From the NCBI RefSeq assembly GCF_900163865.1, contig NZ_FUKU01000043.1:1-64000 (forward strand): 64,000 nucleotides of DNA, read 5' to 3'. The DNA comes from Sphingobacterium sp. JB170 (GTDB lineage: Bacteria > Bacteroidota > Bacteroidia > Sphingobacteriales > Sphingobacteriaceae). This document shows, piece after piece, positions 51,962-61,503 of this stretch. The notes under the pieces were generated by a model. The model worked only from the letters and a program-made list of their open reading frames with translations. It ran no database searches and was not told the DNA's origin. Position 1 is the first letter of the stretch. Each line of letters begins with the position of its first letter. Both the position numbers and the translations under genes were made by a program.

Positions 51962-52762
51962 TTATTTTTTATTAGACAAGTCTTTAAGGTAGATGTTTCG
52001 AAATTCGACCGGTTGCCCCTCACTTTGTAGGGCGATATAACCATGGTCTAAAATTTTGCCATCTACCTTTTCCGCCTGCTTATAATTATTTACTATCGGT
52101 CCCCCAATTTGTGGTTTACTATAAGTAAGTACGGTGTCGCCTTCAATAATATGGGTAACCAGTGAATCTCCTCGTACGATTAGTTCGGCGTGCACCCATT
52201 GGTCACCATCATATGTCTTTGAAAGCGAATTGATACAATGCGTCTCAAGGAGCTTTCCTTGATATACGATGTGTGTACCAGGTGAGCACATATTTCCGGT
52301 TGGCCGCGCAACGCTGTCGCCAAGGCCACCCAAAAACTGCATTTCGACCGAAATGGGCCAGTCTTGGTTCACAGGCATCGTTCGTGGATCTTGGGAGTGA
52401 AACATCACACCGCTATTACGCAACGTGAAAGAGGGAGCGCCCGGGTACAAATCACCAACAAACCGATATTCTAATTTTAAATGGTAATGCGAAAAGGGGG
52501 TTTCATAGTACAGGTGGCCGTATCTATCGTCAAATTCTCCGCCATAACCATCGTAGTTTACTTGAATTACATCATCGTTCACTCGAAACGTATTCGCGAA
52601 GTTTTCACCGGTGGGGTAGGAATAAATTTTGGTGATCCAGTTGTCAAGATTTTCACCGTTAAATAATCGGATCCATTGGTCTTGTGGCTCCTGTTTTAGA
52701 ACAGGATTACAACCAAACAACAACGTTGTAACGCTTAATGCGTATAAAACTGATTTTATCAT
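51962..52762 (-). CDS. DUF1080 (3-keto-disaccharide hydrolase-type) lipoprotein
   Basis: A 266-aa exported lipoprotein: signal MIKSVLYALSVTTLLFGC with C18 as lipid site. It then has the DUF1080 concanavalin-like fold: WIRLFNGENLDNW, FGDRYGHLYYE-like region (FDDRYGHLYYETPFSHYHL), NSGVMFHSQDP, and the C-terminal GYIALQSEGQPVEFRNIYLK, all typical. Members hydrolyse 3-keto-glycosides or bind glycans. The gene begins 1 nt after the 244-aa hypothetical gene, so they form an operon with the Nudix gene. Confidence 0.9.
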   Translation of the reverse strand: MIKSVLYALSVTTLLFGCNPVLKQEPQDQWIRLFNGENLDNWITKIYSYPTGENFANTFRVNDDVIQVNYDGYGGEFDDRYGHLYYETPFSHYHLKLEYRFVGDLYPGAPSFTLRNSGVMFHSQDPRTMPVNQDWPISVEMQFLGGLGDSVARPTGNMCSPGTHIVYQGKLLETHCINSLSKTYDGDQWVHAELIVRGDSLVTHIIEGDTVLTYSKPQIGGPIVNNYKQAEKVDGKILDHGYIALQSEGQPVEFRNIYLKDLSNKK

Positions 52763-52763
52763 T

Positions 52764-53498
52764 TTATAGGAATTGGAATCCGTTTTCTATCGACATTTCA
52801 TCTACCCCAAAGAATGAATAATGTTTAGGAAGAAACCATTGCAGCGTATTCATGATTATTTTAAAATCCTTTTCATGTGAAAACTGTATCGGTGTGATAT
52901 TAAAAACGAGATCTTGAGAAGCCTTTCGTTCGTCCTCGTAATCGCGGGCAATTAGCATCATTTTTGGGTTTTGTACACCTGAAAATGTTAAGAATTCGCG
53001 AATATGTTTCCGTAAGTATTTTGGAAATATTTCTTCCGAAGGTTGCCCCACGAGGATGTCTTCGTCGTTACTGATTTTGGTTCGTTCTTCTCGATTCGAA
53101 AATAAGCTAACATCCGTATAAAAGGAACCGGAAAGTTTCAAGTTAACTAGATCACCGTATGAGAATACCCATTCAGGTTGTCCTTGGTGTGCATTAATTA
53201 CAATTCCGAACCCTTGGTCCATGATGATAGCAAGCTGTTTTTCGATGACATATGCTTGAAAGCTTTCTCCAGTGGAAATGGTTTGTAACTGTATATAGGG
53301 GAAACCATCATTACTCGTGATAATTTCAGGGTCACCAAGCTTTAGATTTGCGCCGGCGATTGCACCTAAAAAATCATCTCGCCATTTCTCATCGCGTTGC
53401 TCGAACGGGATTTGCATTAATTGGTTGATAATGATAGTTTTCTCCAAATCGCCTAAAAATTGTTCTTTCTGAATTGTTTTGTTCTCGCTTTTATTCAT
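52764..53498 (-). CDS. Conserved hypothetical protein, 244 aa
   Basis: A soluble, mixed alpha/beta protein without signal peptide. Segments such as FPYIQLQTISTGESFQAYVI and WVFSYGDLVNLKLSGSFY look like a regulatory or chaperone-like fold, but I cannot assign a family. It is the first gene of a reverse operon (this gene, DUF1080 lipoprotein, Nudix hydrolase). Divergent from the E1 gene. Confidence 0.65.
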   Translation of the reverse strand: MNKSENKTIQKEQFLGDLEKTIIINQLMQIPFEQRDEKWRDDFLGAIAGANLKLGDPEIITSNDGFPYIQLQTISTGESFQAYVIEKQLAIIMDQGFGIVINAHQGQPEWVFSYGDLVNLKLSGSFYTDVSLFSNREERTKISNDEDILVGQPSEEIFPKYLRKHIREFLTFSGVQNPKMMLIARDYEDERKASQDLVFNITPIQFSHEKDFKIIMNTLQWFLPKHYSFFGVDEMSIENGFQFL

Positions 53499-53595
53499 CT
53501 TGTATTTATCCCTAAAAGAGTCTAAAAGTAAGTATAATTGCTTAAAACAAAAACATCTTTTCCGAATTATAGAGCGCGCTTAACAGGAACCACTA

Positions 53596-53627
53596 TTGGG
53601 AATACCAGGTATATTTTAGTACTTTTG
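53596..53627 (+). promoter_or_regulatory. Consensus promoter of the E1 gene
   Basis: TTG (53596-53598), 21-nt spacer, TACTTTTG (53620-53627); the ATG follows 20 nt later. Confidence 0.75.
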
Positions 53628-53647
53628 CTGAAACCATAGTTTAGTAT

Positions 53648-56065
53648 ATGTCTGAAACTATCAACAATGTAAACAGTGATTTCGAAACATCCAAAATCAG
53701 CTTTAATGACTTTCGTGAGATCATATTGCATGATTATAAGATTGCCGTTCAAAGCAGATATGTAAGCGTGCTGGGACGGAAAGAAGTCTTAACGGGAAAA
53801 GCTAAATTTGGAATATTTGGTGATGGTAAAGAGGTCGCACAAATTGCATTATCTAAAGTATTTAAAAACGGAGATTGGCGATCGGGTTATTATCGCGACC
53901 AGACTTTTGCTTTTGCATCTGAAATCACCAATGTATATCATTTTTTCTCGCAATTATATGCAAATCCGGATCTGAAGTCAGAAATTTCTTCTGGTGGAAG
54001 ACAAATGAATTGTCATTTTTCTACTCAGTTACTCGATGGACAGGGGAATTGGTTGAATCAAACGGAGCAGAAAAATTCTGTCTCGGACATTTCGACTACA
54101 GGAGGACAGATGGCACGCGTGGTTGGACTAGGACTTGCGTCGAAATTGTATCGCGAAAATAGAAACCTAGATTATCTATCCTATTTTTCAAATAAAGGCG
54201 AGGAAGTCGTATTTGCGATGATCGGCAATGCATCGACGTCCGAGGGGGTCTTCTGGGAAACATTGAATGCAATTGCTGTAAAACAAATACCTGTGGTTGT
54301 GTCGATTTGGGATGACGGATACGGTATCTCGGTCCCCAATGAAGTCCAAACGACCAAGGGAGACATTTCGGCTGCTATTCGTGGTCTTCAACGTGAAGGT
54401 GGTAGTAATGGTGTGGAGATATTCAAAGTGCGTGGTTGGGATTATCCAGCTTTGTGTGAGGTGTATGAAAAGGCCGCTTTGTTAGCGCGCGAGGAACATA
54501 TCCCGTGTGTAGTACATGTTACTGAAATGACGCAGCCGCAAGGGCACTCGACCTCGGGTTCCCATGAACGCTATAAAACGGATGAACGTTTAGCATGGGA
54601 GGAAAGCAACGATTGTAATCTAAAAATGCGGGAATGGCTATTAACGTCCGGCATTGCACAGGAAGAGGAACTTTTGACACTTGAGAAAGATTCGAAAGAG
54701 TTTGTTCGTCAGGAACAACGACGTGCTTGGGCCGACTGCAACGGGACTATTCGTAAAGATCTGGATGAAGCGATCGAAATGCTCGCTGCAATCGAACTTC
54801 CAGTCGTTGAAATTCCTTTAAAAACACTGAAATCGTTAAGTGAGCCATCTTTAAAAATCGTATACGCGAATGTGCGCCGTGCTATTCGTGATTTGCGCAG
54901 CGAGAATAGCATTGAAAAAACTGCATTGGTAAATTGGTATACAGGGAAAACACGGGAGAATTATGGCAGGTTTAATGATAAACTTTTTAGCGATACGAAA
55001 GACTCACCACTTGATATCGCTCCTGTAGCGATTGTGTATAACGACGCAGCACAATTGGTCGATGGAAGAGAAATTTTAAACGCTTGTTTTAAAGCAAATT
55101 TTGCACGGGATGAACGCATTATCGCCTTTGGAGAAGATGTGGGATTAATTGGCGACGTGAATCAAGGATTTGCCGGCCTGCAGGACATTTTTGGTGAGCA
55201 AAGAATATTTGATACCGGTATAAGGGAGTCGGTCATCGTTGGCAAAGGGATCGGGCTGGCCATTCGGGGACTTCGTCCAATTGCGGAAATACAGTATCTA
55301 GATTACTTACTATATGGATTGCCGGTATTAAGCGATGATTTAGCGAGTCTCAGTTACCGTACCAAGGGAACACAGAAATCTCCTGTAATTATTCGCACAC
55401 GCGGCCATCGTTTGGAGGGCGTGTGGCATTCGGGCTCTCCGATGACAGTATTATTAGGTGCCCTGCGCGGAATACATCTATGTGTACCGCGTAACATGAC
55501 CCAAGCAGCAGGCATGTATAACACCTTACTTCGTTCAGATGAACCAGCATTGGTAATCGAGTGTCTAAATGGCTACCGGCTAAAGGAGAAGATGCCGAGC
55601 AATGTTGGAGAATTTACCGTGGAAATTGGCCAGACCGAGCTCATGCGAGAGGGTACAGATATCACCGTGATATCCTATGGTGCCACATTACGCGTTGTAA
55701 TGGACGCCTCTGTTGAACTGGAAAAACTGGGGATTTCTATCGAGGTAATTGACGCACAATGTTTACTACCATTTGATCGTACGAATCTGTCGAGTAAATC
55801 ACTAGCAAAAACGAATAAGATTTTGGTTGTGGATGAAGATATGCCAGGCGGTGCTTCTGCTTTTATTATGAACGAAGTGTTAGAAAATCAAAATGGCTAT
55901 TATCTGCTCGACGGCCAACCAAAGACATTGTCAGCAAAAGCCCATCGACCACCTTATGGCTCTGATGGCGACTATTTTACGAAACCATCGATCGATGATA
56001 TCGTAGAAGTGGCTTACCAGATGATGAGTGATTATAATGGAAACAGGTTCCCTAAATTGTTTTAG
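53648..56065 (+). CDS. Fused alpha/beta E1 component, 2-oxoisovalerate-type dehydrogenase
   Basis: The thiamine-diphosphate E1 of a branched-chain (or related) 2-oxoacid dehydrogenase complex, with alpha and beta chains fused in one 805-aa protein. The alpha part (~30-430) has YRDQTFAFASEITNVYHFF and the ThDP/Mg region VFAMIGNASTSEGVFWETLNA, where the usual GDGATSEG reads GNASTSEG, then DDGYGISVPNE. The beta part (~470-800) has FGEDVGLIGDVNQGFAGLQD, FDTGIRES and DEDMPGGASAFI. Fusion is known in Bacteroidota. No E2 or E3 gene is adjacent. Confidence 0.92.
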   Translation: MSETINNVNSDFETSKISFNDFREIILHDYKIAVQSRYVSVLGRKEVLTGKAKFGIFGDGKEVAQIALSKVFKNGDWRSGYYRDQTFAFASEITNVYHFFSQLYANPDLKSEISSGGRQMNCHFSTQLLDGQGNWLNQTEQKNSVSDISTTGGQMARVVGLGLASKLYRENRNLDYLSYFSNKGEEVVFAMIGNASTSEGVFWETLNAIAVKQIPVVVSIWDDGYGISVPNEVQTTKGDISAAIRGLQREGGSNGVEIFKVRGWDYPALCEVYEKAALLAREEHIPCVVHVTEMTQPQGHSTSGSHERYKTDERLAWEESNDCNLKMREWLLTSGIAQEEELLTLEKDSKEFVRQEQRRAWADCNGTIRKDLDEAIEMLAAIELPVVEIPLKTLKSLSEPSLKIVYANVRRAIRDLRSENSIEKTALVNWYTGKTRENYGRFNDKLFSDTKDSPLDIAPVAIVYNDAAQLVDGREILNACFKANFARDERIIAFGEDVGLIGDVNQGFAGLQDIFGEQRIFDTGIRESVIVGKGIGLAIRGLRPIAEIQYLDYLLYGLPVLSDDLASLSYRTKGTQKSPVIIRTRGHRLEGVWHSGSPMTVLLGALRGIHLCVPRNMTQAAGMYNTLLRSDEPALVIECLNGYRLKEKMPSNVGEFTVEIGQTELMREGTDITVISYGATLRVVMDASVELEKLGISIEVIDAQCLLPFDRTNLSSKSLAKTNKILVVDEDMPGGASAFIMNEVLENQNGYYLLDGQPKTLSAKAHRPPYGSDGDYFTKPSIDDIVEVAYQMMSDYNGNRFPKLF

Positions 56066-56090
56066 GAGGACACTGTTTCATGCTTATAAT

Positions 56091-56942
56091 TTAAATAAAT
56101 AGTGAGGCTGCTCCTAATATTGCAGCCTTTTCTGCAAATTTTCCGACAAAGATCTTAAAGGGTGCAAATTTCTCGCTGTTGTATTTTGATATTATATCAA
56201 ATGCTTGTGCGATGTTTCCTCCTAATATAAACGTTTCGCACTGATGAAGGGCTGAAAAATGGGTTAAGAAATCGCTAAAGGAAATACTATATTCGTCCAT
56301 AAGAACTTCAAAAGCATCTGTCTGGCAATGTTTCTCTAGTATTTCTCGAAATCCATCTTCGCGATGACCCGTTAGCTCATAAAATCGCTGCGTGAACCAC
56401 CGAGTGGCTAGGTACTCCTCAAATATACTCTCGCGGTAGGAGACGTTCCATAAGTCGGCGTCGAAAGCTTTTCCATTTTTTCGCCATACTGAAGATCCTA
56501 AACCCGTTCCCAACGTAATGCCTAATATCGCAGGCTTGTCTTCTAGTTTGGCGGCAAATACTTCACCCTGCAAGAAAGCGGCTGCATCATTGATGAAATT
56601 TACTTGTTTATTGTTGCCAAGTAGAGCTGTCAATTCTTCCCCTACATTAATTCGATACAGGGAATCGTATTTATCTTGACCATGCATCAATGAGATGCCA
56701 TTTTCGTAGTCAAATGGTCCTGGGACCGCAATTCCAAGGCGTGAAACTGTTACCGAACTCTCACTTATCGATTGGCTAATTGTTTGTGCCCATATTTGTA
56801 AAATCGATTTAGCAGATTGCCCTGAATTTACGCGGCTTCTAGAGATAGTATGTTCTAAAATTTCCCACGTATTAATATCGACCACTGCACATGTGATATG
56901 CGTGCCCCCAATATCTGATGCGAGTACTAAATTATTCTCCAT
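56091..56942 (-). CDS. ROK-family sugar kinase-like protein
   Basis: A 283-aa ASKHA-fold protein: [16 protein letters not shown] (phosphate 1 motif), [14 protein letters not shown] (sugar-binding catalytic region), [11 protein letters not shown] and [12 protein letters not shown] (phosphate 2). The CxCGxxGCxE zinc motif of classical ROK kinases is absent; the matching place reads [16 protein letters not shown]. It is likely a glucokinase-like sugar kinase of the zinc-less kind. Its start overlaps the aroC end by 11 nt, so it is the last gene of the aromatic operon although its role there is unclear. Confidence 0.85.
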   Translation of the reverse strand: MENNLVLASDIGGTHITCAVVDINTWEILEHTISRSRVNSGQSAKSILQIWAQTISQSISESSVTVSRLGIAVPGPFDYENGISLMHGQDKYDSLYRINVGEELTALLGNNKQVNFINDAAAFLQGEVFAAKLEDKPAILGITLGTGLGSSVWRKNGKAFDADLWNVSYRESIFEEYLATRWFTQRFYELTGHREDGFREILEKHCQTDAFEVLMDEYSISFSDFLTHFSALHQCETFILGGNIAQAFDIISKYNSEKFAPFKIFVGKFAEKAAILGAASLFI

Positions 56943-58026
56943 TGGTGTATGCTTTATAACGTAGGTAATGATCGGCTAAAACTAATGCAGTCATTGCCTC
57001 GACGATGATAACGGCACGCGAAACGACACAAGGATCGTGACGACCTTTGCCTGTGATTTTCGTGTTTTCCCCCGCGTTGTTTAATGTGTCTTGATCTTGC
57101 ATTATTGTAGCGACAGGTTTGAAGGCAGTTCGAAAGGTGATGTCCATTCCGTTAGAAATGCCCCCTTGAATCCCACCAGAGAAATTGGTTAGCGTACGTA
57201 CCTGATCGTCGTTCTTTACAAAAATGTCGTTGTGTTGTGAACCACGCATTTCCGATCCGTTAAAACCGGACCCATATTCAAATCCATGTACGGCATTTAT
57301 ACTTAGCATGGCTTTGCCTAGATCGGCATGTAATTTATCAAAAACCGGTTCACCTAAACCGACGGGGACACCACGAACAACTGTCGATATTTTGCCGCCA
57401 ATAGTATCGCCACTTTTTCGAACCTGATCGATTAGTTCAATCATTTCTTTTGCAGTTGCGGGATCTGCGCAACGAACAATATTGTCTTCTCTAACTTCGA
57501 GCAAACGATTCAGGTCTTCTGTGTCTAAATTAGGTGCTTGCAAGCTACCGACGGCATCGACGTGCGCAAATATTTCTATTCCTTTGCTCGCTAAATACAA
57601 CTTAGCAATTGCACCGGCGGCTACCCGTGCTGCTGTTTCTCGCGCGGAGGAACGGCCGCCACCGCGATAATCACGTATTCCATATTTTTGCTGGTAGGTA
57701 TAATCAGCGTGGGAAGGGCGATATTTGTCTGCGATATGCGAGTAGTCTTTTGAACGCTGATCTTCATTTGGAATTAGAATAGCTATTGGAGTACCTGTGG
57801 TTTTACCTTCAAAAACCCCTGAAAGTATCTGTGCTTGATCACTCTCTTTGCGTTGCGTTGTGATTTTTGATTGCCCAGGTTTACGCTTATCCAATTCGGA
57901 TTGGATAAAAGCTTCGTTGATCTTTATTTGCGCAGGGCAGCCGTCGATAATTACACCGATAGCTTTTCCATGAGATTCACCAAACGTACTTATTCGAAAT
58001 AGGTTGCCAAACGAGTTTCCGGCCAT
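56932..58026 (-). CDS. aroC: Chorismate synthase
   Basis: Makes chorismate from EPSP with reduced FMN. The 364-aa protein begins [31 protein letters not shown] (the GESHG motif), and has [36 protein letters not shown] and KGRHDPCVV with the catalytic His residues. Length and motifs are standard. It is 77 bp after aroA and overlaps the ROK gene; the aroA-aroC gap holds no promoter consensus that I can see. Confidence 0.97.
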   Translation of the reverse strand: MAGNSFGNLFRISTFGESHGKAIGVIIDGCPAQIKINEAFIQSELDKRKPGQSKITTQRKESDQAQILSGVFEGKTTGTPIAILIPNEDQRSKDYSHIADKYRPSHADYTYQQKYGIRDYRGGGRSSARETAARVAAGAIAKLYLASKGIEIFAHVDAVGSLQAPNLDTEDLNRLLEVREDNIVRCADPATAKEMIELIDQVRKSGDTIGGKISTVVRGVPVGLGEPVFDKLHADLGKAMLSINAVHGFEYGSGFNGSEMRGSQHNDIFVKNDDQVRTLTNFSGGIQGGISNGMDITFRTAFKPVATIMQDQDTLNNAGENTKITGKGRHDPCVVSRAVIIVEAMTALVLADHYLRYKAYTNGE

Positions 58027-58103
58027 AATTATTTTTAATATTCCGTAAATATATATGAAATCAGCAATAACAAAGAACGAATGACACTGATTTCTTGAAA
58101 TTA

Positions 58104-59351
58104 TTATTTAGTTTGAAACCCGTGGTCTTGCAAATGCTGCCAAAATTCAGGGTACGATTTCTCTACAACAAGCGGTTCGTTAATTATAACCTTGTCGAAA
58201 ACGAGCGCTAAAGGGGCGAAAGCCATGGCCATCCGATGGTCTTCATAAGTGTCAATTGAAATTTGGGCTGGGTAATAAACGTCCTGTGTTTTTACGTGAT
58301 ACGTTTCCCCATCGGCAATAATTGTTGCGCCGAATTTTTCAATTTCATGTTTCAGGGCAGCGATACGATCTGTTTCTTTTATTTTTAACGTTTCCACACC
58401 TGTAATGGAGATATCTCGTTTGATTGCCGCGGCCAATGCAACAATTGTTTGAGCAAGATCAGGACATTCTTTGAAATCAAAAAGCTTTTGATCGCTTCCC
58501 CCGCTGACCTTGGAGATACGAAGTCCGTCTTCGTGGAAAGAACTTGCAACGCCAAAGTGTTTCATGATATTGACTATCGCAATATCACCTTGTAAGCTAT
58601 GTGCCTTTAACCCCGGAAGGAGTATTGTCCCTTCCTTTGATAAGGCGACTATGGCATACCAGTATGATGCCGCGCTCCAGTCTGGTTCGACAAATATCGT
58701 TGCCGGTAGGAATTTTTGGGCTGGAATCTCAATAACGTTATCTGTCCAAGAATGCTTAATTCCGGCCTCGAGAAGCATGTTCAGCGTCATAGTCACATAA
58801 GGACGGGATGTGAGCTCTCCTTCGATGCGGAGTTGCAAGCCTTTTTTCAATGACGGGGCAATTAGTAATAGCGACGAAATATATTGGCTACTGATATTCC
58901 CTGGAATAGAAACTTTGTCGGCTGTTTGGACGAACCCGCCGTCGATTTTTATCGGCGGATAGTTTGTTTTTTTCTCATACTGGATGTTCGCTCCTAGTTC
59001 GCTCAACGCATCGACTAAAATACCAATTGGTCGTTCCTGCATTCGGTTTGTTCCTGTCAGTGTGAATTGTGCACTTCCCAACGTTAGGTATGACGTTAAA
59101 AAACGCATAGCAGTTCCCGCGGGGCCGATATTGATTGTTATCCGGTCATCGGAGTCGCTCGCGGCTTGCACCAGGGAATTTTGCATGATCACCGTATCGG
59201 CTGCATTAGAGAGGTTTTCGATCCGGACCACACCGCGGCTTAATGCTTGAATAATAAGGGCACGGTTGCTCTCCGATTTAGAACCAGTGAGTTGAACCGT
59301 TCCCTTAATTTGTGTGGTAGGATGAGAGAGAAGTCGTGTTTCTACGCTCAT
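58104..59351 (-). CDS. aroA: 5-enolpyruvylshikimate-3-phosphate synthase
   Basis: Transfers enolpyruvyl from PEP to shikimate-3-phosphate. The 415-aa protein has [17 protein letters not shown], the [14 protein letters not shown] loop that binds [24 protein letters not shown] and [15 protein letters not shown]. The glyphosate-relevant GNAGTA motif reads GPAGTA, as in several Bacteroidota; a resistance phenotype is not implied. Its ATG overlaps the stop of the DAHP synthase gene by 1 nt (coupled). Confidence 0.96.
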   Translation of the reverse strand: MSVETRLLSHPTTQIKGTVQLTGSKSESNRALIIQALSRGVVRIENLSNAADTVIMQNSLVQAASDSDDRITINIGPAGTAMRFLTSYLTLGSAQFTLTGTNRMQERPIGILVDALSELGANIQYEKKTNYPPIKIDGGFVQTADKVSIPGNISSQYISSLLLIAPSLKKGLQLRIEGELTSRPYVTMTLNMLLEAGIKHSWTDNVIEIPAQKFLPATIFVEPDWSAASYWYAIVALSKEGTILLPGLKAHSLQGDIAIVNIMKHFGVASSFHEDGLRISKVSGGSDQKLFDFKECPDLAQTIVALAAAIKRDISITGVETLKIKETDRIAALKHEIEKFGATIIADGETYHVKTQDVYYPAQISIDTYEDHRMAMAFAPLALVFDKVIINEPLVVEKSYPEFWQHLQDHGFQTK

Positions 59352-60457
59352 TATGCCTCCGCTACTGGCTTTACGTTCATTACTTCGTTTTGTTTACGAA
59401 TTGATTCGTTATGTAATAGCTCAAGGTATTTTGTCGCGAACTCTTCACCAAGCGCGAGTGCTTTAGCTAGTTGAAGACGTTTTTCAACGATTTCATCCCA
59501 ACGGTTTACTTGAAGAATTGTAACATTATTATCACGCTTGTATTCACCAATTTTTTCAGCGATTTTCATACGATCACCTATTTGCTTTAATATAGCATCG
59601 TCTAGTTTGTCTATTTGCTGGCGGAATTCCGATAGTCTGTCTTCAAAAGCAGGGTTATCAGATTCTGGACGACGTACTGATAGATTGTCTAATAACTCAG
59701 CTAGTGCAGCAGGAGTTACTTGTTGTTTAGCGTCGGTCCAAGCCACAGACGGATCGATATGTGATTCGATGATCAGGCCTTGCAGATCCATATCCATCGC
59801 TTTTTGTGCAATGTACGGAATCAGTTCACGGTTACCACAAATATGGCTAGGATCGTTGATGATCGGAAGTTCCGGGCAGGCTGATTTTAACTGGATCGCT
59901 AAATCCCACATTGGTTCGTTACGGAATGCTGTTTTTTCGAAAGAAGAGAACCCACGATGTATCGCGCCTAATTTTTTAATTCCCGCACCGTTAATACGTT
60001 CTAATGCCCCAATCCACAACGATAAGTCTGGGTTTACTGGGTTTTTAACTAATACAGGGACGTCAGCTCCGACAAGTGCATCCGCAATTTCTTGGACTGT
60101 AAACGGGTTAGCTGTTGAACGGGCGCCTATCCAAAGAATATCAACTCCAGCTGCCAATGCTTCCTTGACGTGTTTTGCTGTGGCAACCTCAATTGCGGTT
60201 AACAAGCCCGTTTCTTCTTTAGCGCGTTTCAACCAAGTTAGGCCAACGCTACCGATTCCTTCGAATTCACCTGGACGTGTACGTGGCTTCCAAATGCCAG
60301 CACGTAGAACATTTACCTTTCCAGTGTTTGCTAGAAGGTGAGCGGTAGATACAAGTTGTTCTTCCGTTTCGGCACTACACGGGCCTGAAATAATTAATGG
60401 CTTGTCACCTGTATCTATCCAAGATTTTAAAGGTGCGATGTCTAATGTATGTTTCAT
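59351..60457 (-). CDS. Bifunctional DAHP synthase / chorismate mutase (AroQ type)
   Basis: First committed step of the shikimate pathway fused with the chorismate-to-prephenate step. The 368-aa protein has an N-terminal DAHP synthase barrel (ISGPCSAETEEQL, VLRAGIWKPRTRPGEFEG, LIINDPSHICGNRELI) and a C-terminal AroQ chorismate mutase (~265-365: LSEFRQQIDKLDDAILKQIGDRMKIAEKIGEYKRDN region, shown in parts). Such a fusion places mutase control over DAHP synthase. It is 33 nt after pheA and coupled to aroA. Confidence 0.95.
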   Translation of the reverse strand: MKHTLDIAPLKSWIDTGDKPLIISGPCSAETEEQLVSTAHLLANTGKVNVLRAGIWKPRTRPGEFEGIGSVGLTWLKRAKEETGLLTAIEVATAKHVKEALAAGVDILWIGARSTANPFTVQEIADALVGADVPVLVKNPVNPDLSLWIGALERINGAGIKKLGAIHRGFSSFEKTAFRNEPMWDLAIQLKSACPELPIINDPSHICGNRELIPYIAQKAMDMDLQGLIIESHIDPSVAWTDAKQQVTPAALAELLDNLSVRRPESDNPAFEDRLSEFRQQIDKLDDAILKQIGDRMKIAEKIGEYKRDNNVTILQVNRWDEIVEKRLQLAKALALGEEFATKYLELLHNESIRKQNEVMNVKPVAEA

Positions 60458-60490
60458 TTTTTTGTTTTTTTAGTGTTTGGGATATGATGG

Positions 60491-61315
60491 TTATGCTTTT
60501 TCGTTTTTAATATATTCCCCCATGATGCTAAAGTTCACCGTGTGTTTTAATACTTTGCGTATTGCTGCATCATAGTCGGACTGTTTTTTCCATTCCACGT
60601 CGACATAAAAGTCATATTCGTTGCGTCTTCCTACTACTGGCATGGATTGAATTTTACTAAGATTTACGTTTTGTTCAGCGAAACATTGTAATACGGTAGC
60701 GAGGGACCCTACCGAATTCCCGGTTTGGAATGAAAGAGATGCTTTATTGGCATTTTTTTGCTCGACCACGTCATTCTTAAGAATTAGAAAACGTGTAGCA
60801 TTCTTTTTATTCGTCTCAATGCGGCTTTCTAAAACATTTAAGCCGTAGAGTTTTGCCGCAACAGAGCTAGCTATAGCCGCTGTATTGGTTAGTTTGTTGT
60901 CCGCGATGGTTTTCGCACAAGCAGCGGTATCCATTCCTTCTTTAATTGTCCAATCCGGATATTCACCTAGGAATTCATCACATTGACGAATCGCAATAGG
61001 GTGGGATTCCACAAATTTGATATCGGAAATTTTCACGCCGGGTAGCGCGATTAAATTTTGATGAATATTTAAATGTACTTCCCCAACAATATGGAAACGG
61101 AAATCACGTAACAAATTGTAGTTTGGAAGAATGCTTCCGGCAATCGAATTTTCAATAGCCATTACGACATAATCTGCTTTGCCCTGTTTTAACATGTCAC
61201 ACGTTTTTTTGAATGATTCACATTCAATCGTTTCAATTTCATCTCCGAAATATTTGAAAGCCGCTTCCTCATGAAAAGACGCTTTGACACCTTGTATTGC
61301 TATTCTTGTTTTCAT
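60491..61315 (-). CDS. pheA: Prephenate dehydratase
   Basis: Makes phenylpyruvate from prephenate, the branch to phenylalanine. The 274-aa single-function protein has RIAIQGVKASFHEEAAFKYF, the ADYVVMAIENSIAGSILPNY block, and the catalytic NKKNATRFLIL (T-R-F), followed by a C-terminal ACT domain (ASLSFQTGNSVGSLATVL, ESRP-like region SKIQSMPVVGRRNEYDFYVDV) for Phe feedback. No chorismate mutase is fused; that sits in the next gene. A true Shine-Dalgarno AGGAGG precedes its ATG. The leader contains a leader peptide and terminator. Confidence 0.95.
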   Translation of the reverse strand: MKTRIAIQGVKASFHEEAAFKYFGDEIETIECESFKKTCDMLKQGKADYVVMAIENSIAGSILPNYNLLRDFRFHIVGEVHLNIHQNLIALPGVKISDIKFVESHPIAIRQCDEFLGEYPDWTIKEGMDTAACAKTIADNKLTNTAAIASSVAAKLYGLNVLESRIETNKKNATRFLILKNDVVEQKNANKASLSFQTGNSVGSLATVLQCFAEQNVNLSKIQSMPVVGRRNEYDFYVDVEWKKQSDYDAAIRKVLKHTVNFSIMGEYIKNEKA

Positions 61316-61335
61316 CTTAAAATATCCTCCTAATT

Positions 61336-61368
61336 AAAAAGGTCCCGATTATACTTCGGGACCTTTTT
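61336..61368 (-). terminator. Attenuator terminator in the pheA leader
   Basis: A perfect 12-bp stem on the reverse strand (AAAAAGGTCCCG ... CGGGACCTTTTT) with a 9-nt loop and U5 tail, ending 20 nt before the pheA ATG. Its 5' arm GGTCCCG is complementary to CGGGGCC (61397-61391), which directly follows the leader-peptide stop codon, so an alternative antiterminator pairing is possible. Confidence 0.85.
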
Positions 61369-61397
61369 ACCTATTTCGTAAATACACACCGGCCCCG

Positions 61398-61454
61398 TTA
61401 TTTATTCTTAAAATAAAAATAACTAAAGTAGAAGTATGTATCGCGTTTTGCCAT
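61398..61454 (-). CDS. Tyr/Phe-rich leader peptide of the pheA-aro operon
   Basis: An 18-codon ORF encoding MAKRDTYFYFSYFYFKNK. Four Tyr and four Phe codons are arranged as YFYF-S-YFYF, the hallmark of an amino-acid attenuator leader. It lies ~12 nt after the predicted transcription start from a consensus promoter, and 30 nt (from its stop) before the attenuator terminator. The position of CGGGGCC next to the stop codon means a ribosome finishing the peptide would cover that arm (terminator forms), whereas one stalled at Tyr/Phe codons would leave it free (antiterminator). Function is inferred from architecture; nothing is known experimentally. Confidence 0.85.
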   Translation of the reverse strand: MAKRDTYFYFSYFYFKNK

Positions 61455-61472
61455 GTCTCAAATTCTATGATC

Positions 61473-61503
61473 CAAAAGTACTCTTTATTATTAAATAACC
61501 AAA
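61473..61503 (-). promoter_or_regulatory. Consensus promoter of the pheA operon
   Basis: On the reverse strand TTTG (61503-61500), 19-nt spacer, TACTTTTG (61480-61473): a full match. Predicted start near 61466, giving a ~150-nt leader. Confidence 0.85.
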
